From: Kitasatospora sp. CB01950
GTDB lineage: Bacteria; Actinomycetota; Actinomycetes; Streptomycetales; Streptomycetaceae
Assembly: GCF_001905465.1 (NCBI RefSeq)
Contig: NZ_LISX01000011.1
Location: 62,001 to 126,000, forward strand
Reading direction: 5' to 3'
Length of the DNA stretch: 64,000 nt
Below the pieces are notes generated by a model. That model saw only the letters and a list, made by a program, of their open reading frames with translations, was not told the origin of the DNA and searched no databases. Positions 49,315-59,538 of the stretch are shown in pieces. Both the position numbers and the translations under genes were made by a program. Numbering within the stretch: the stretch's first letter is position 1; each line of letters opens with the position of its first letter.

Positions 49315-50211
49315 ATGACGGGAGACCTGCGGGAGATCTTCGAACGGGCCGGCTGCGAAGGCGCGTTGTGCGTGCGGGAGGTGGCGGGGGACGGCGAGAT
49401 CGTGCTGGATGCGGACCGGGCGATGGTGTCGGCGTCGGTGTTCAAGGTGCAGATCGCGCTGGAGATGGAGAGCGCGTTCGTCGACGGGCGGCTGGACGGG
49501 CGGGAGCGGGTGGTGCTGGGGGCCGCCGAGCGGACGTTCGGGCCGGTCGGGACCTCGCTTTTCGAGGACGAAGTGGCCTTGTCCTGGCGGGACTTGGTGG
49601 TGCTGATGCTCACCATCAGCGACAACCCGGCCACCGACGCCCTGCTCGGCCGGGTCGGCGTCGACGCGGTGAACGCGACGGCGGCGCGGCTCGGCCTGTC
49701 CGGCACCTTCGTCGAGTCCGATCTGCGGACCATGCTCGACAGCATCGGCGAGGACCTCGGCCGCGCCGACTGGGCGGATCTTCAGGACTGGGCGGCCGGT
49801 GCCGCGAAGGATCAACTGGCGCGCGCGGACGGGAAGTTGCCGACCGCTCGCGCCATGGATCCGGCGCGCGGCACCAGGACCACCCCGCGCGACATGGCCG
49901 AACTGCTGCGCCTGATCTGGACCGACGGGGCCGGCCCGGCCGCGGCGTGCGCGCGGGTGCGGAAGGTGATGGCGAGCCAGTTGACCCGGCACCGGATCGC
50001 GAGCGGGTTCCGCCCGCCGGTGCGGGTCGCGGCCAAGAGCGGCAGCCTGCTCGGCGTGGTCCGCAACGAGATCGGCGTCGTCTCCTTCCCGGACGGCCGC
50101 CAGTACGCCGCCGCCGTCCTCACCCGCTCCCCGTTGGGCTCGGACGACGCCGCGATCAACCGCGCCATCGGCGAGGCCGCCAGGCAGGCGGTCGCGGCCC
50201 TGCGGGAGTAG
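49315..50211 (+). CDS. Class A beta-lactamase-like serine hydrolase
   Basis: 298 residues from ATG 49315. SVFK (Ser41, Lys44), SDN (Ser102, Asn104) and KSG (Lys241) are present. The omega-loop Glu166-Asn170 motif is not obvious; FVESDLRTM is in that area. No signal peptide is visible, so it may act in the cytoplasm as in many actinobacterial beta-lactamase2-family proteins of unknown substrate. DLVVLMLTISDNPATDALLG and RNEIGVVSFPDGRQYAAAVL fit the family. Adjacent to a beta-lactamase-fold gene of another class on the opposite strand. Confidence 0.82.
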   Translation: MTGDLREIFERAGCEGALCVREVAGDGEIVLDADRAMVSASVFKVQIALEMESAFVDGRLDGRERVVLGAAERTFGPVGTSLFEDEVALSWRDLVVLMLTISDNPATDALLGRVGVDAVNATAARLGLSGTFVESDLRTMLDSIGEDLGRADWADLQDWAAGAAKDQLARADGKLPTARAMDPARGTRTTPRDMAELLRLIWTDGAGPAAACARVRKVMASQLTRHRIASGFRPPVRVAAKSGSLLGVVRNEIGVVSFPDGRQYAAAVLTRSPLGSDDAAINRAIGEAARQAVAALRE

Positions 50212-50227
50212 ACCGGGAGTAGGCGAT

Positions 50228-50589
50228 TCAGGCGGTGGTCATGACCTCGAAGAGGTTGCCCGCCGGGTCGGTGAAGTAGAGGCCGCGGGCGCACAGCGGG
50301 TGGTCGGTGCGGCCGTTGTCGGACGTGGACGGGTCGTTGCCGTACGGGGTGCCGGTGGCGTGCAGGCGGGTGAGGATGCCGTCGAAGGTGGCCGGGTCCA
50401 CGTCGAACGCCAGGTGGTGGCCGGCCGGGTCGGGGACGGTCAGGAAGTCCAGGGTGAGGCCGGGGTTGACCCGGACGGGCGCGAAGTGGCGGTCGGGGCC
50501 CGCGTACTCCAGGCCCATCACGGCGGCGAAGAAGTGTGCGGCGGCCTCGTTTTCGACGGCCGGGACGACGGTGTGGTTCAGGGTGATGG

Positions 50590-50593
<4 letters not shown>
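50228..50593 (-). CDS. VOC family protein
   Basis: 121 residues, GTG start overlapping the TetR stop (coupled). VOC fold: NHTVVPAVENEAAAHFFAAVMGL, PDPAGHHLAFDVDPATFDGIL and RGLYFTDPAGNLFEVMTTA. Histidine and glutamate at the fold's usual metal positions (H in LNHTV, H in HHLAF, E in LFEVM) make it a credible metal-dependent enzyme of the glyoxalase/bleomycin-resistance group. Controlled together with, and probably by, the TetR gene upstream. Confidence 0.85.
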
Positions 50594-51291
<698 letters not shown>

Positions 51292-51303
51292 GGCCGCCAG
51301 TAT

Positions 51304-51323
51304 CGGAGTGAGTGCTCACTCCG
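51304..51323. promoter_or_regulatory. TetR operator, perfect 9-bp arms
   Basis: CGGAGTGAG, TG, CTCACTCCG: a perfect 20-bp palindrome 12 bp upstream of the TetR start. GAGTGAGTGCTCACTC-type sites are typical TetR operators, placing autorepression of the tetR-VOC operon on firm ground. Confidence 0.85.
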
Positions 51324-51572
51324 GTCAAGGGTCGCGCGTCCGTCGGCAACTCGTCGCCGGCTCCGGCGGGCGTCGCGCATCCGTCCAGTGCGGCGCGCAC
51401 GCGGGGAGGCGGTGAGGAGGAGTTCGCCACCGACAAACAGACGATCCGGAAATCGTGCCGATGTCGAATTTCCGTCGCTTCCCGCGTGGCACTTCGGCAT
51501 TCCCCCTTCACCTCCTAGTCTCGACGATCTACGGTGCCTTTTCCGTCGGGCCTTCGAGCGAGGAGTGCGACC

Positions 51573-52415
51573 ATGAGTCGTATCGTCAGGGCCGCCCTGT
51601 TCCAGACCGCGTGGACGGGCGACAAGGAATCGATGATCGCGGCACACGAGAAGGCCGCGCGGGACGCCGCCGCGCAGGGAGCGGGGATCATCGGCTTCCA
51701 GGAGGTCTTCAACGCGCCGTACTTCTGCCAGGTGCAGGAACCCGAGCACTACGCCTGGGCCGAGCCCGTCCCGGACGGCCCGACCGTGCAACGGATGTGC
51801 GCCCTGGCACGGCAGCTCGGCATGGTGATGGTGGTGCCCGTGTACGAGGTCGAACAGGCCGGGTTCTACTACAACACCGCGGCCGTGATCGACGCCGACG
51901 GCAGCTTTCTCGGGAAGTACCGCAAGCACCACATTCCCCAGGTGCACGGATTCTGGGAGAAGTACTACTTTCGGCCCGGAAATCTCGGCTGGCCGGTGTT
52001 CGAAACAGCGGTCGGAAAAGTGGGCGTGAACATCTGCTACGACCGGCACTTCCCGGAGGGCTGGCGGGCGCTCGGCCTCGCGGGCGCGGAGATCGTCTAC
52101 AACCCGTCGGCGACCAGCCGCGGCCTCTCCGCGTACCTGTGGCAGCTGGAACAGCCCGCCGCGGCCGTCGCCAACGAGTACTTCGTCGCGGCGATCAACC
52201 GGGTCGGCGTCGAGGAGTACGGCGACGACGACTTCTACGGCACCAGCTACTTCGTCGACCCGCGCGGCCGGTTCGTCGGCGAGGTCGCCTCCGACAAGCA
52301 CGAGGAACTCCTCGTCCGCGAACTCGACCTCGACGTGATCGACCAGGTCCGGCAGCAGTGGGCGTTCTACCGGGACCGCCGCCCCGACGCCTACGGCCCG
52401 CTCACCGGGGCGTGA
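51573..52415 (+). CDS. Beta-ureidopropionase / nitrilase-superfamily amidohydrolase
   Basis: 280 residues. Nitrilase triad Glu44 (FQEVFN), Lys118 (YRKHHIP) and Cys155 (NICYDRHFP); HHIPQVHGFWEKYYF and EKYYFRPGN are typical of N-carbamoyl-beta-alanine amidohydrolases. It hydrolyses N-carbamoyl-beta-amino acids to beta-amino acid, CO2 and ammonia, the last step of reductive pyrimidine breakdown. The next gene, dihydropyrimidinase, makes its substrate; their stop and start overlap (GTGA). ATG 51573 follows GCGAGGAGTGCGACC. Confidence 0.9.
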   Translation: MSRIVRAALFQTAWTGDKESMIAAHEKAARDAAAQGAGIIGFQEVFNAPYFCQVQEPEHYAWAEPVPDGPTVQRMCALARQLGMVMVVPVYEVEQAGFYYNTAAVIDADGSFLGKYRKHHIPQVHGFWEKYYFRPGNLGWPVFETAVGKVGVNICYDRHFPEGWRALGLAGAEIVYNPSATSRGLSAYLWQLEQPAAAVANEYFVAAINRVGVEEYGDDDFYGTSYFVDPRGRFVGEVASDKHEELLVRELDLDVIDQVRQQWAFYRDRRPDAYGPLTGA

Positions 52416-53809
52416 GCGCCGTGACCCGGACCCTGATCAGCGGCGGACTGGTCGTCACGGCCGCCGACGAACTGCACGCCGACGTACTGATCGAGAACGG
52501 CGTCGTCGTCGCCCTCGCCCTGCCCGGACGCCACCACTGGACCGCGGAGCGGGTGTTCGACGCGAGCGGCAAGTACGTCGTCCCGGGCGGCGTGGACGCC
52601 CACACCCACATGGAGCTGCCGTTCGGCGGCACCTTCGCCTCCGACACCTTCGAGACCGGCACCCGCGCCGCCGCCTGGGGCGGCACCACCACGATCATCG
52701 ACTTCGCCGTCCAGTCCAAGGGCGCCTCGCTGCGGGCCGGCCTCGACGCCTGGCACGCCAAGGCCGGCGGCCGCTGCGCCGTCGACTACGGCCTGCACAT
52801 GATCATGTCGGACGTCAACGAGTCGACGCTGCGCGAAATGCCCGGCCTGATCGGCGAGGGCGTCACCTCGTTCAAGCTCTTCATGGCCTACCCGGGCGTC
52901 TTCTACTCGGACGACGGCCAGATCCTGCGCGCCATGCAGCAGGCCGCCGACACCGGCGGGCTGGTCATGATGCACGCCGAGAACGGCCCGGCCATCGACG
53001 TGCTGGTCGAACAGGCCCTCGCCCGCGGCGAGACCGACCCCCGCCACCACGGCGAAGTCCGCAAGGCCCTGCTGGAGGCCGAGGCCACCCACCGCGCCGT
53101 CCAACTCGCCCGCGTCGCCGGCGCGCCGCTGTACGTGGTGCACGTCTCCGCCCGCGAGGCGCTCGCCGAAATCGCCGCCGCCCGCGACCTCGGCCTGCCG
53201 GTCTTCGGCGAGACCTGCCCGCAGTACCTGTTCCTCTCCACCGACAACCTCGCCGAACCCGACTTCGAGGGCGCCAAGTACGTCTGCTCCACGCCGCTGC
53301 GCCCCAAGGACCACCAGGCGGCGCTGTGGCGCGGGCTGCGCACCGACGACCTCCAGGTCGTCTCCACCGACCACTGCCCGTTCTGCTTCAAGGGGCAGAA
53401 GGAACTCGGCCGCGGCGACTTCTCGAAGATCCCCAACGGCCTGCCCGGCGTGGAGAACCGGATGGACCTGCTGCACCAGGCCGTGGTCGACGGCCACCTG
53501 ACCCGCCGCCGCTGGATCGACATCGCCTGCGCCGCGCCCGCCCGGATGTTCGGCCTCTACCCGCGCAAGGGCACCCTCGCGCCCGGCGCGGACGCCGACG
53601 TGGTGATCTACGACCCGCACGCCACCCACACCCTGTCCGCCGCCACCCACCACATGAACGTGGACTACTCGGCGTACGAGGGTCGCACCGTCACCGGCCG
53701 GGTGGAGACCGTCCTGTCGCGCGGCGAGGTCGTCCTCGACCGCGGCCAGTACCTCGGCCGCCCCGGCCACGGCGCCTTCCTGCCCCGCTCCACCTGCCAG
53801 TACCTCTGA
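52412..53809 (+). CDS. hydA: Dihydropyrimidinase (D-hydantoinase)
   Basis: 465-residue cyclic amidohydrolase. Metal ligands: VDAHTHMEL (His-x-His), the carboxylated Lys in SFKLFMAYPG, MMHAENG, VVHVSARE and the Asp in STDHCPF. ERVFDASGKYVVPGGVDAHTHME is the usual entry to the barrel, and KGTLAPGADADVVIYD the small beta-sandwich end. It opens dihydrouracil/dihydrothymine or hydantoins to N-carbamoyl amino acids, which the upstream enzyme hydrolyses. GTG 52412 overlaps the upstream stop; GTG 52421 is an alternative. Confidence 0.92.
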   Translation: MSAVTRTLISGGLVVTAADELHADVLIENGVVVALALPGRHHWTAERVFDASGKYVVPGGVDAHTHMELPFGGTFASDTFETGTRAAAWGGTTTIIDFAVQSKGASLRAGLDAWHAKAGGRCAVDYGLHMIMSDVNESTLREMPGLIGEGVTSFKLFMAYPGVFYSDDGQILRAMQQAADTGGLVMMHAENGPAIDVLVEQALARGETDPRHHGEVRKALLEAEATHRAVQLARVAGAPLYVVHVSAREALAEIAAARDLGLPVFGETCPQYLFLSTDNLAEPDFEGAKYVCSTPLRPKDHQAALWRGLRTDDLQVVSTDHCPFCFKGQKELGRGDFSKIPNGLPGVENRMDLLHQAVVDGHLTRRRWIDIACAAPARMFGLYPRKGTLAPGADADVVIYDPHATHTLSAATHHMNVDYSAYEGRTVTGRVETVLSRGEVVLDRGQYLGRPGHGAFLPRSTCQYL

Positions 53810-53830
53810 GACCCGCCGGCACCTCTGAAA

Positions 53831-54847
53831 GTGGGAACCCCCGCAGTGGACTTCGGACTCGTCCTGCAGACCGACCCGCCGGCCGCCACGGTCGTCGACC
53901 TGATGCGCCGCGCCGAACGCAACGGCTTCCGCTACGGCTGGACGTTCGACTCCGCCGTGCTCTGGCAGGAACCGTTCGTGATCTACAGCCAGATCCTCGA
54001 ACACACCGAACGGCTGCACGTCGGACCGATGGTCACCAACCCCGGCACCCGCACCTGGGAGGTCACCGCCTCCACCTTCGCCACCCTCAACGACATGTAC
54101 GGCAACCGCACCGTCTGCGGCATCGGCCGCGGCGACTCCGCGATGCGGGTGGCCGGCCGGGCGCCCAACACGCTCGCCCGGCTCGGCGAGGCCGTCGACG
54201 CCATCCGCGACCTCGCCGAGGGCCGCGAGGCCGTCGTCGACGGCAGCCCGATCCGCATCCCGTGGATCAAGGACGGCCGGCTGCCCGTCTGGATGGCCGC
54301 CTACGGCCCCAAAGCGCTCGCCCTGGCCGGACAGAAGGCCGACGGCTTCATCCTCCAACTCGCCGACCCCTACCTCACCGAATGGATGGTCAAGGCCGTC
54401 CGCCGCGCCGCCGAGGACGCCGGCCGCGACCCCGGCGCCATCACCGTCTGCGTCGCCGCGCCCGCCTACGTCGGCGACGACCTCGACCACGCCCGCGAAC
54501 AGTGCCGCTGGTTCGGCGGCATGGTCGGCAACCACGTCGCCGACCTGGTCGCCCGGTACGGCGAACACTCCTCCGTCGTCCCCGAGGAACTCACCGCCTA
54601 CATCAAGAACCGGCACGGCTACGACTACAGCCACCACGGCCGCGCCGGAAACCCCTCCACCGACTTCGTCCCCGACACCGTCGTCGACCGCTTCTGCCTG
54701 CTCGGCCCCGTCGAGGCGCACATCGAAAAGCTGCACAGGCTACGGGAGTTGGGCGTCGACCAGTTCGCCGTGTACGCCATGCACGACGCCCGCGAAACCA
54801 CCGTCGACGCCTACGGCGAGCACGTCATCCCGGCGCTGACCGCGTGA
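53831..54847 (+). CDS. F420-dependent luciferase-like oxidoreductase (TIGR03842 type)
   Basis: 338 residues, luciferase-like monooxygenase barrel: VDFGLVLQTDPPAATVVDLM, LWQEPFVIYSQILEHTERL, MVTNPGTRTWEVTAST, GIGRGDSAMR, and KDGRLPVWMAAYGPKALAL. The type is regularly found beside hydantoinase genes in actinobacteria and is annotated as F420-dependent. A plausible role is an extra oxidation or reduction in pyrimidine or hydantoin breakdown, but no reaction is proven. It starts 21 bp after hydA and overlaps the next gene's start (GTGA). Confidence 0.87.
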   Translation: MGTPAVDFGLVLQTDPPAATVVDLMRRAERNGFRYGWTFDSAVLWQEPFVIYSQILEHTERLHVGPMVTNPGTRTWEVTASTFATLNDMYGNRTVCGIGRGDSAMRVAGRAPNTLARLGEAVDAIRDLAEGREAVVDGSPIRIPWIKDGRLPVWMAAYGPKALALAGQKADGFILQLADPYLTEWMVKAVRRAAEDAGRDPGAITVCVAAPAYVGDDLDHAREQCRWFGGMVGNHVADLVARYGEHSSVVPEELTAYIKNRHGYDYSHHGRAGNPSTDFVPDTVVDRFCLLGPVEAHIEKLHRLRELGVDQFAVYAMHDARETTVDAYGEHVIPALTA

Positions 54848-56310
54848 ACCGACGCACCTTCCTCACTCTCGCCGCCCTCTCCGGCACCACCGCGACGGCC
54901 GGCCTCGCCGCGGGCTGCGGCTCCGACGCCGAACCGCACCCCGCGCCCCCGCCGCTCGACCTGTCCACCCCGCTACGGATTCCGCCGCTGCTGAACCCCG
55001 CCACCGAACCCGACGGCCTGCGCCGCTTCGAACTCATCACGTTCGCGGGGCAGTCCGAACTGCTGCCCGGAAAACCCACCACCACCTGGGGCTTCAACGG
55101 CGCCTACCTCGGCCCCACCCTGCGCGCCGGCCGCGGCGACCGGATCGCGATGACCGTCCGCAACACCCTCCCCGAGGCCACCACCGTCCACTGGCACGGC
55201 ATGCGGCTGCCCGCCGCCATGGACGGCGGCCCGCACCAACTCATCGCCGCCGGCGGCCACTGGAGCCCCAGCTGGACCGTCGACCAGCCCGCCGCCACCA
55301 CCTGGTACCACCCCCACCCGCACGGCACCACCTCCCGGCACGTCTACCGCGGCCTCGCCGGACTCTTCCTGATCGACGACGACCAGGACACCCGACTGCC
55401 CACCGCCTACGGCACCGACGACATCCCGCTGATCCTCCAGGACAAGAAACTCACCGAACGCGGCGGACTCGACGGCGACCCGATGAGCGGCCCGTTCGGC
55501 ATCCTCGGCGACCGCATCCTGGTCAACGGCACCTACAACCCGCGCTTCACCGTCACCACCGCGCGCGTGCGGCTGCGCCTGCTCAACGCCTCCAACGCCC
55601 GCATGTACCACCTCGCCTTCGCCGACCGGCGCACCTTCCACCAGGTCGCCACCGACGGCGGACTGCTGCCCGCCCCCGTCGCGGCCACCACCCTCGACCT
55701 CACCCCCGGCGAACGCGCCGAGATCCTCGTCGGGTTCGCGCCCGGCGACAACGTCGTGCTGCGCACCCTCGACAACGGCCTCGACATCGCCAAGGGCGAC
55801 CTCGACCTGATCCGCTTCGTCGCCGCCGAACGCCTGAGCCCCGCGCCCGAGCTGCCTGCCGCACTGCCCGCGCCCGAGCCGATCGTGCCGCCCGCCGGCG
55901 CGAAGGTCCGGCACTTCACGCTCAGCGGACGCGACAGCATCAACGGCCGGCCGATGGACATGCAGCGCATCGACGAGGTCGTCCCCGCCGGCGCCGTCGA
56001 GATCTAGGAGGTCGAGAACGCCACCGGCACCTCGCACAACTTCCACATCCACGAAGTCGCCTTCCAGGTGCTGGACGCCGACGGCCGCCCCACCGGCGGC
56101 CACAAGGACACCGTCTTCACCCCCGCCCGCACCACCGTCCGGCTGGCCGTGCGGTTCGGCCCGTTCAGTGATCCCGTCGAGCCGTACATGTACCACTGCC
56201 ACCTGCTGCGGCACGAGGACGCCGGCATGATGGGCCAGTTCGTCACCGTCGAGCCCGGGACGGAGAGCAGCGTGTCGCGACGGTACGCGGGCGTCGCGCA
56301 CGCGCACTGA
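54844..56310 (+). pseudogene. Multicopper oxidase (Tat lipoprotein type) with internal amber codon
   Basis: Without the internal TAG (56005-56007, codon 388) the frame encodes 488 residues of a laccase-like three-domain multicopper oxidase. A Tat-type lipoprotein signal, MNRRTFLTLAAL then GLAAGC, precedes copper ligands VHWHGM (His116, His118) and YHPHPHG (His156, 158, 160). After the stop come HNFHIHEV and YHCHLLRHEDAGMM, so type 1 and half of the type 2/3 centre would be lost. The stop replaces the expected Trp in EIWEVENA (TGG to TAG). It is the last gene of the pyrimidine operon (GTGA overlap), and its relation to pyrimidine breakdown is unclear. Confidence 0.88.
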
Positions 56311-56348
56311 CCCGCGCGGCTGTCGGTGGCGGATGGCAGCATGCCCGG

Positions 56349-56828
56349 ATGGAACAGACGATCACCTACCTGCGCGGGGACGCCACCGCGCCGCAGGGCA
56401 AGGGCGTGCGGATCGTCGCGCACGTCTGCAACGACCTCGGCGGCTGGGGCAAGGGCTTCGTGCTCGCGCTGTCGCGCCGCTGGCCCGAGCCGGAGGCCTC
56501 CTACCGGCGCTGGCACCGGGAACGGGCCGGCAACGACTTCGGGCTCGGCGCCGTCCAGCTGGTGCAGGTCGAGCCGTACCTGTGGGTGGCGAACATGGTC
56601 GGCCAGCGCGGCATGAAGACCGGCCGCTCCACCGGCGTCCCCGTGCGGTACGAGGCCATCGACACCGCCCTCGCCACCCTCGAAGGCCACGCCCGCCGGC
56701 TCGGCGCCTCCGTCCACATGCCGCGGATCGGCTGCGGACTGGCGGGCGGCCGCTGGGAGCGCATCGAGCCGCTGGTGACGGCCCGGCTCGCCGACCAGGG
56801 GATACCCGTGACCGTCTACGATTTCTGA
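56349..56828 (+). CDS. Macrodomain protein (ADP-ribose phosphatase-like)
   Basis: 159-residue single macrodomain: ITYLRGDATAP, IVAHVCNDLGGWGKGFVLALSRRW, FGLGAVQLVQVE, GLGSxxMPRIGCGLAGGRW-like loops. The Asn-Asp-x-GxWGxGF loop and MPRIGCGLAGG loop place it with Poa1p/ALC1-type macrodomains that bind or hydrolyse ADP-ribose derivatives. In bacteria, such proteins reverse ADP-ribosylation or scavenge ADP-ribose-1''-phosphate. ATG 56349; short gap to the multicopper oxidase. No ADP-ribosyltransferase partner is next to it. Confidence 0.87.
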   Translation: MEQTITYLRGDATAPQGKGVRIVAHVCNDLGGWGKGFVLALSRRWPEPEASYRRWHRERAGNDFGLGAVQLVQVEPYLWVANMVGQRGMKTGRSTGVPVRYEAIDTALATLEGHARRLGASVHMPRIGCGLAGGRWERIEPLVTARLADQGIPVTVYDF

Positions 56829-56936
56829 TTGTCCGTCAAGTCCGGTGCCTGGATTCGGTGTTGACCGTCGCGGCGGAGCCTGCCTAGATTGTCTTTGCTT
56901 GCAAACGCAATCCGGGAGCGGGGGAGAGGATCAGCC

Positions 56937-57793
56937 ATGGAGAAGACCTTCAACCAACGGGTCGTCGAAGAATTCCGGGCACACGGCGGACGGGTCGAGG
57001 GCTTCGCCGCGATCCTGCTGCTCACCACCGCCGGCCGCAGCACCGGCCGGCCCCGCACCACCCCGCTCGCCTACCGCGAGGACGGCGGCCGCTACCTGGT
57101 GTTCGGCTCCAACGCCGGCGCCGCCGAACACCCCCAGTGGTACCGCAACCTGTTCGCCGCCGGCGGCGCCACCGTCGAAATCGGCGACGGCGAAGGCGGG
57201 GTGACCACCCTGTCGGTGCGGCCCGTCGACCTCGACGGCGAGGAACGCGAGCGCCGGTTCGCCGAACAGGTCCGCCGCGTCCCGGCCTTCGCCGACTACG
57301 CCGCGCGCACCGACCGCACCATCCCCGTCGTCGCCCTGCACCCGCTCGACCTGTCCGCCGACCCCGCGATCGCCGGCCGGGTGCTCGCCCAACTCAAGCT
57401 CCACCACGAGGACCTGCGCCGCGAACTCGCCGACCTGCGCACCCGACTCGACACCGCAGGACCCGTCCCCGGCCCGACCTCGCCGCCCAACTGCGCGACC
57501 ACTGCCTGCAGTTCTGCTACGGCCTCGGGATGCACCACACCCGCGAGGACGGCGCCTTCACCGCCTTCGAGAAGCAGTACCCCCAGCTGATCCCCGCCCT
57601 CGCCCGACTGCGCCGGGAACACCGCACCGTCGCCGACGCCCTCGCCCGCTTCGAGGCCCGCCTCGCCGCACCCGACACCGACCCCGCCGAGCTGCGCGCC
57701 GAACTCGACCGGCTCACCGACGGCCTGGAAGCCCACTTCGCCTACGAGGAAACCCAGTTGGTGCCGCCGTCCGCCCCGCACCCGCCGCGCTGA
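56937..57793 (+). pseudogene. Deazaflavin-dependent nitroreductase fused to hemerythrin, frameshifted
   Basis: Residues 1-~150 are a DDN-type F420-dependent oxidoreductase: FRAHGGRVEGFAAILLLTTAGR, SGRPRTTPLAYREDG-like, SNAGAAEHPQWYRNLFAAG. After VPAFADYAARTDRTIPV the frame shifts; the next frame continues exactly as a hemerythrin (DLAAQLRDHCLQFCYGLGMHHTREDGAF with di-iron His/Glu motifs, FEKQYPQLIPAL, HFAYEETQLVP). A one-base loss in the C run near 57473 explains it. Read through, it is about 285 residues, the usual size of such fusions. As read, the ORF ends at 57590 and lacks hemerythrin. Start ATG 56937 after GGGAGAGG. Confidence 0.85.
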
Positions 57794-57865
57794 GCACGAC
57801 CCCCCGTCAGCTACCGTGAGCGGGCAGAACAAGCCCGCAGGACCGTGCAGCAGCAGGAGGCCCGG

Positions 57866-58366
57866 ATGGCCCGCCCGGAACCGGACCGCGACCCGGACGA
57901 CGGCCTCACCGCGCCCGACGCCGTCCGGGCCATGCTGCTGCTGATGCCCCGGGTCGCCGCCCGGGTCAAACGGATCGCCGTCCCCGACGCCCTGGCCGGC
58001 CTCCAACTCGCCCCCCGGCACCTGTCGTTGCTCTCCTACCTGGTCTACGACGGCGCGATGCCGGTCGGCACCCTCGCCGAACGCCTCGAAGTCGCCCCCA
58101 CCACCGTGAGCCTGATGGTCGCCGACCTCGCCAAGCAGGGCGTCCTCGACCGGACCCCCGACCCCGCCGACCGCCGCCGCACCATCGTCTCGCTCACCGC
58201 CGACCCCGCCACCCGCGCCGCCATCCACCGCTGGCTCGCCAATGGTGCCGCCGCCTGGCACGCCGCCTTCGCGCCCCTCACCGCGCCCGAACGTGCCCTG
58301 TTCGTCCGCACCATGACGGCCTACGAACAGGGCGCGGCCGGCGACGGGCCGCCGGCGGGACGGTGA
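57866..58366 (+). CDS. MarR family regulator
   Basis: 166 residues; ATG 57866 after GGAGG with five-base spacing. Winged HTH: LAPRHLSLLSYLVYDGAMPVGTLAERLEVAPTTVSLMVADL, TPDPADRRRTIVSLTADP. The C-terminal helices (AAAWHAAFAPLTAPERALFVRTM) form the dimer interface. It follows the reductase-hemerythrin gene by 72 bp and may control it; its ligand is unknown. Confidence 0.88.
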   Translation: MARPEPDRDPDDGLTAPDAVRAMLLLMPRVAARVKRIAVPDALAGLQLAPRHLSLLSYLVYDGAMPVGTLAERLEVAPTTVSLMVADLAKQGVLDRTPDPADRRRTIVSLTADPATRAAIHRWLANGAAAWHAAFAPLTAPERALFVRTMTAYEQGAAGDGPPAGR

Positions 58367-58386
58367 CGGCCGCGCGTCGCGGACGC

Positions 58387-59259
58387 TCACGTCCCGCGTG
58401 ACGCCGGTTCCTCCCGGTAGCGCGCGACGAGCGCGGCGGAGTCCTCGGCGTCCAGCACGATCCCGAACTCCTCGGCCAACAGCCCGGGCAGTTCCCCCGC
58501 CGGCACCCGGCGTCGCTCCTCCGTGAAGTCCGGCAGCAGCCGGGCGAGTTCCGTGTCGCGGAGGACCAGCCGGCGGTCGGCGGCCGGCTTCTGCACCAGC
58601 AGCCTGCCATGGAAGGGGGAGAGCGGGTGGGTGGAGGTGAAGTGGCTGGTCACGGTGAAATCGATCGGGAAGCGCGGCTCGCCCCCGATCGCGTAGAGGC
58701 CGAACCAGCCGTCGGGCCGCAGGAGGCTCAGCACCAGCGGCCCGGTCGTACCCGGGGTCGGGCCGCCCTCCCGGACCAGCCCGTACGTCCAGCCGGACTG
58801 CCGCGCGACCTCGCCGTCGCGCAGCCGGATCGGCTCCAGCAGGCCCTCGGCGCCGAAACCGACATCCGTGAACCACGCCTCGCCGTCGAGTTCCACCCGC
58901 AGCGAGTAGTGCGTGGCCGGGCGGAGCCGATGCTCGCCCAGGCGCACGCGGGACGCCGTCGCGGTGAAGACGAAGCCGAGCGCGTCCAGCGCGGCGGCAT
59001 AGAGCAGGGTCTGTTCGCAGCAGGTGCCCCCGCGTCGCCGCCGGACCATCTTGGCCTGGACGGACTCCAGGTCGAGCCGGACGGCGCGGCCCAGGACGAC
59101 CTCCAGGTCCTCGAAGGCGAACGCGGCGATGTGGGCGGCGTGCAGCGCGCGCAGCACCCTCGGCGTCGGCGCGCGTTCTCCCGCGTACCCGATCCGGGCC
59201 AGATAGGCGTCCAGGTCCAGCTGCTGACCGCCCCAGACGGAGCCGACCGGCCTGCCCAT
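58387..59259 (-). CDS. nat: Arylamine N-acetyltransferase
   Basis: 290 residues from GTG/ATG 59259. Transglutaminase-like Cys-His-Asp triad: Cys80 in RGGTCCEQ (RGGxC is the NAT signature), His117 in ATHYSLRV, Asp132 in WFTDVGFG. NATs transfer acetyl from acetyl-CoA to aromatic amines and hydrazines. Divergent from a CoA-ligase gene and near a bifunctional aryl-CoA hydroxylase, so a role in handling aminoaromatic substrates (anthranilate-like) is a reasonable idea, not proven. A longer start (59364) is open but adds a non-conserved tail. Confidence 0.9.
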   Translation of the reverse strand: MGRPVGSVWGGQQLDLDAYLARIGYAGERAPTPRVLRALHAAHIAAFAFEDLEVVLGRAVRLDLESVQAKMVRRRRGGTCCEQTLLYAAALDALGFVFTATASRVRLGEHRLRPATHYSLRVELDGEAWFTDVGFGAEGLLEPIRLRDGEVARQSGWTYGLVREGGPTPGTTGPLVLSLLRPDGWFGLYAIGGEPRFPIDFTVTSHFTSTHPLSPFHGRLLVQKPAADRRLVLRDTELARLLPDFTEERRRVPAGELPGLLAEEFGIVLDAEDSAALVARYREEPASRGT

Positions 59260-59538
59260 GCGCTCCTCCTCGAACCGGCTGCCACCACCCCGCGTGCCAC
59301 CTCGGCCCGCGGAATCCGAGGCCGCACGGCGTCCCGACACCTCCGGAGACAGCCCGGCCGACACCCGATGGTCTCTTCCTTACCCTTCCGGGTGCGCCGC
59401 AGCTTCGCAGGACACACCGGCCGACCCGCCGCCGTGTCAGAGTGCTGGCACGGGCCCGGCGAGCCGACGGGCCCGGGCGCCGAGGACCGGTCCGCATCGG
59501 GGGTGCCGTCCTCGCCCCACCCGAGGGAGCAGGAATCC
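59260..59538. other. Divergent promoter region, NAT and CoA ligase
   Basis: 279 bp with no recognisable gene. GGGCCCGG and GCCGACGGGCCCGGGC form a small GC dyad near 59460, too generic to call an operator. It must hold promoters for both neighbours. Confidence 0.4.

Noticed and set aside
48085..50211. Beta-lactam resistance locus
   Set aside because: Both beta-lactamase-fold proteins lack a visible signal peptide, and the class A-like one lacks a clear Glu166 motif. They are better called serine hydrolases of unknown substrate.
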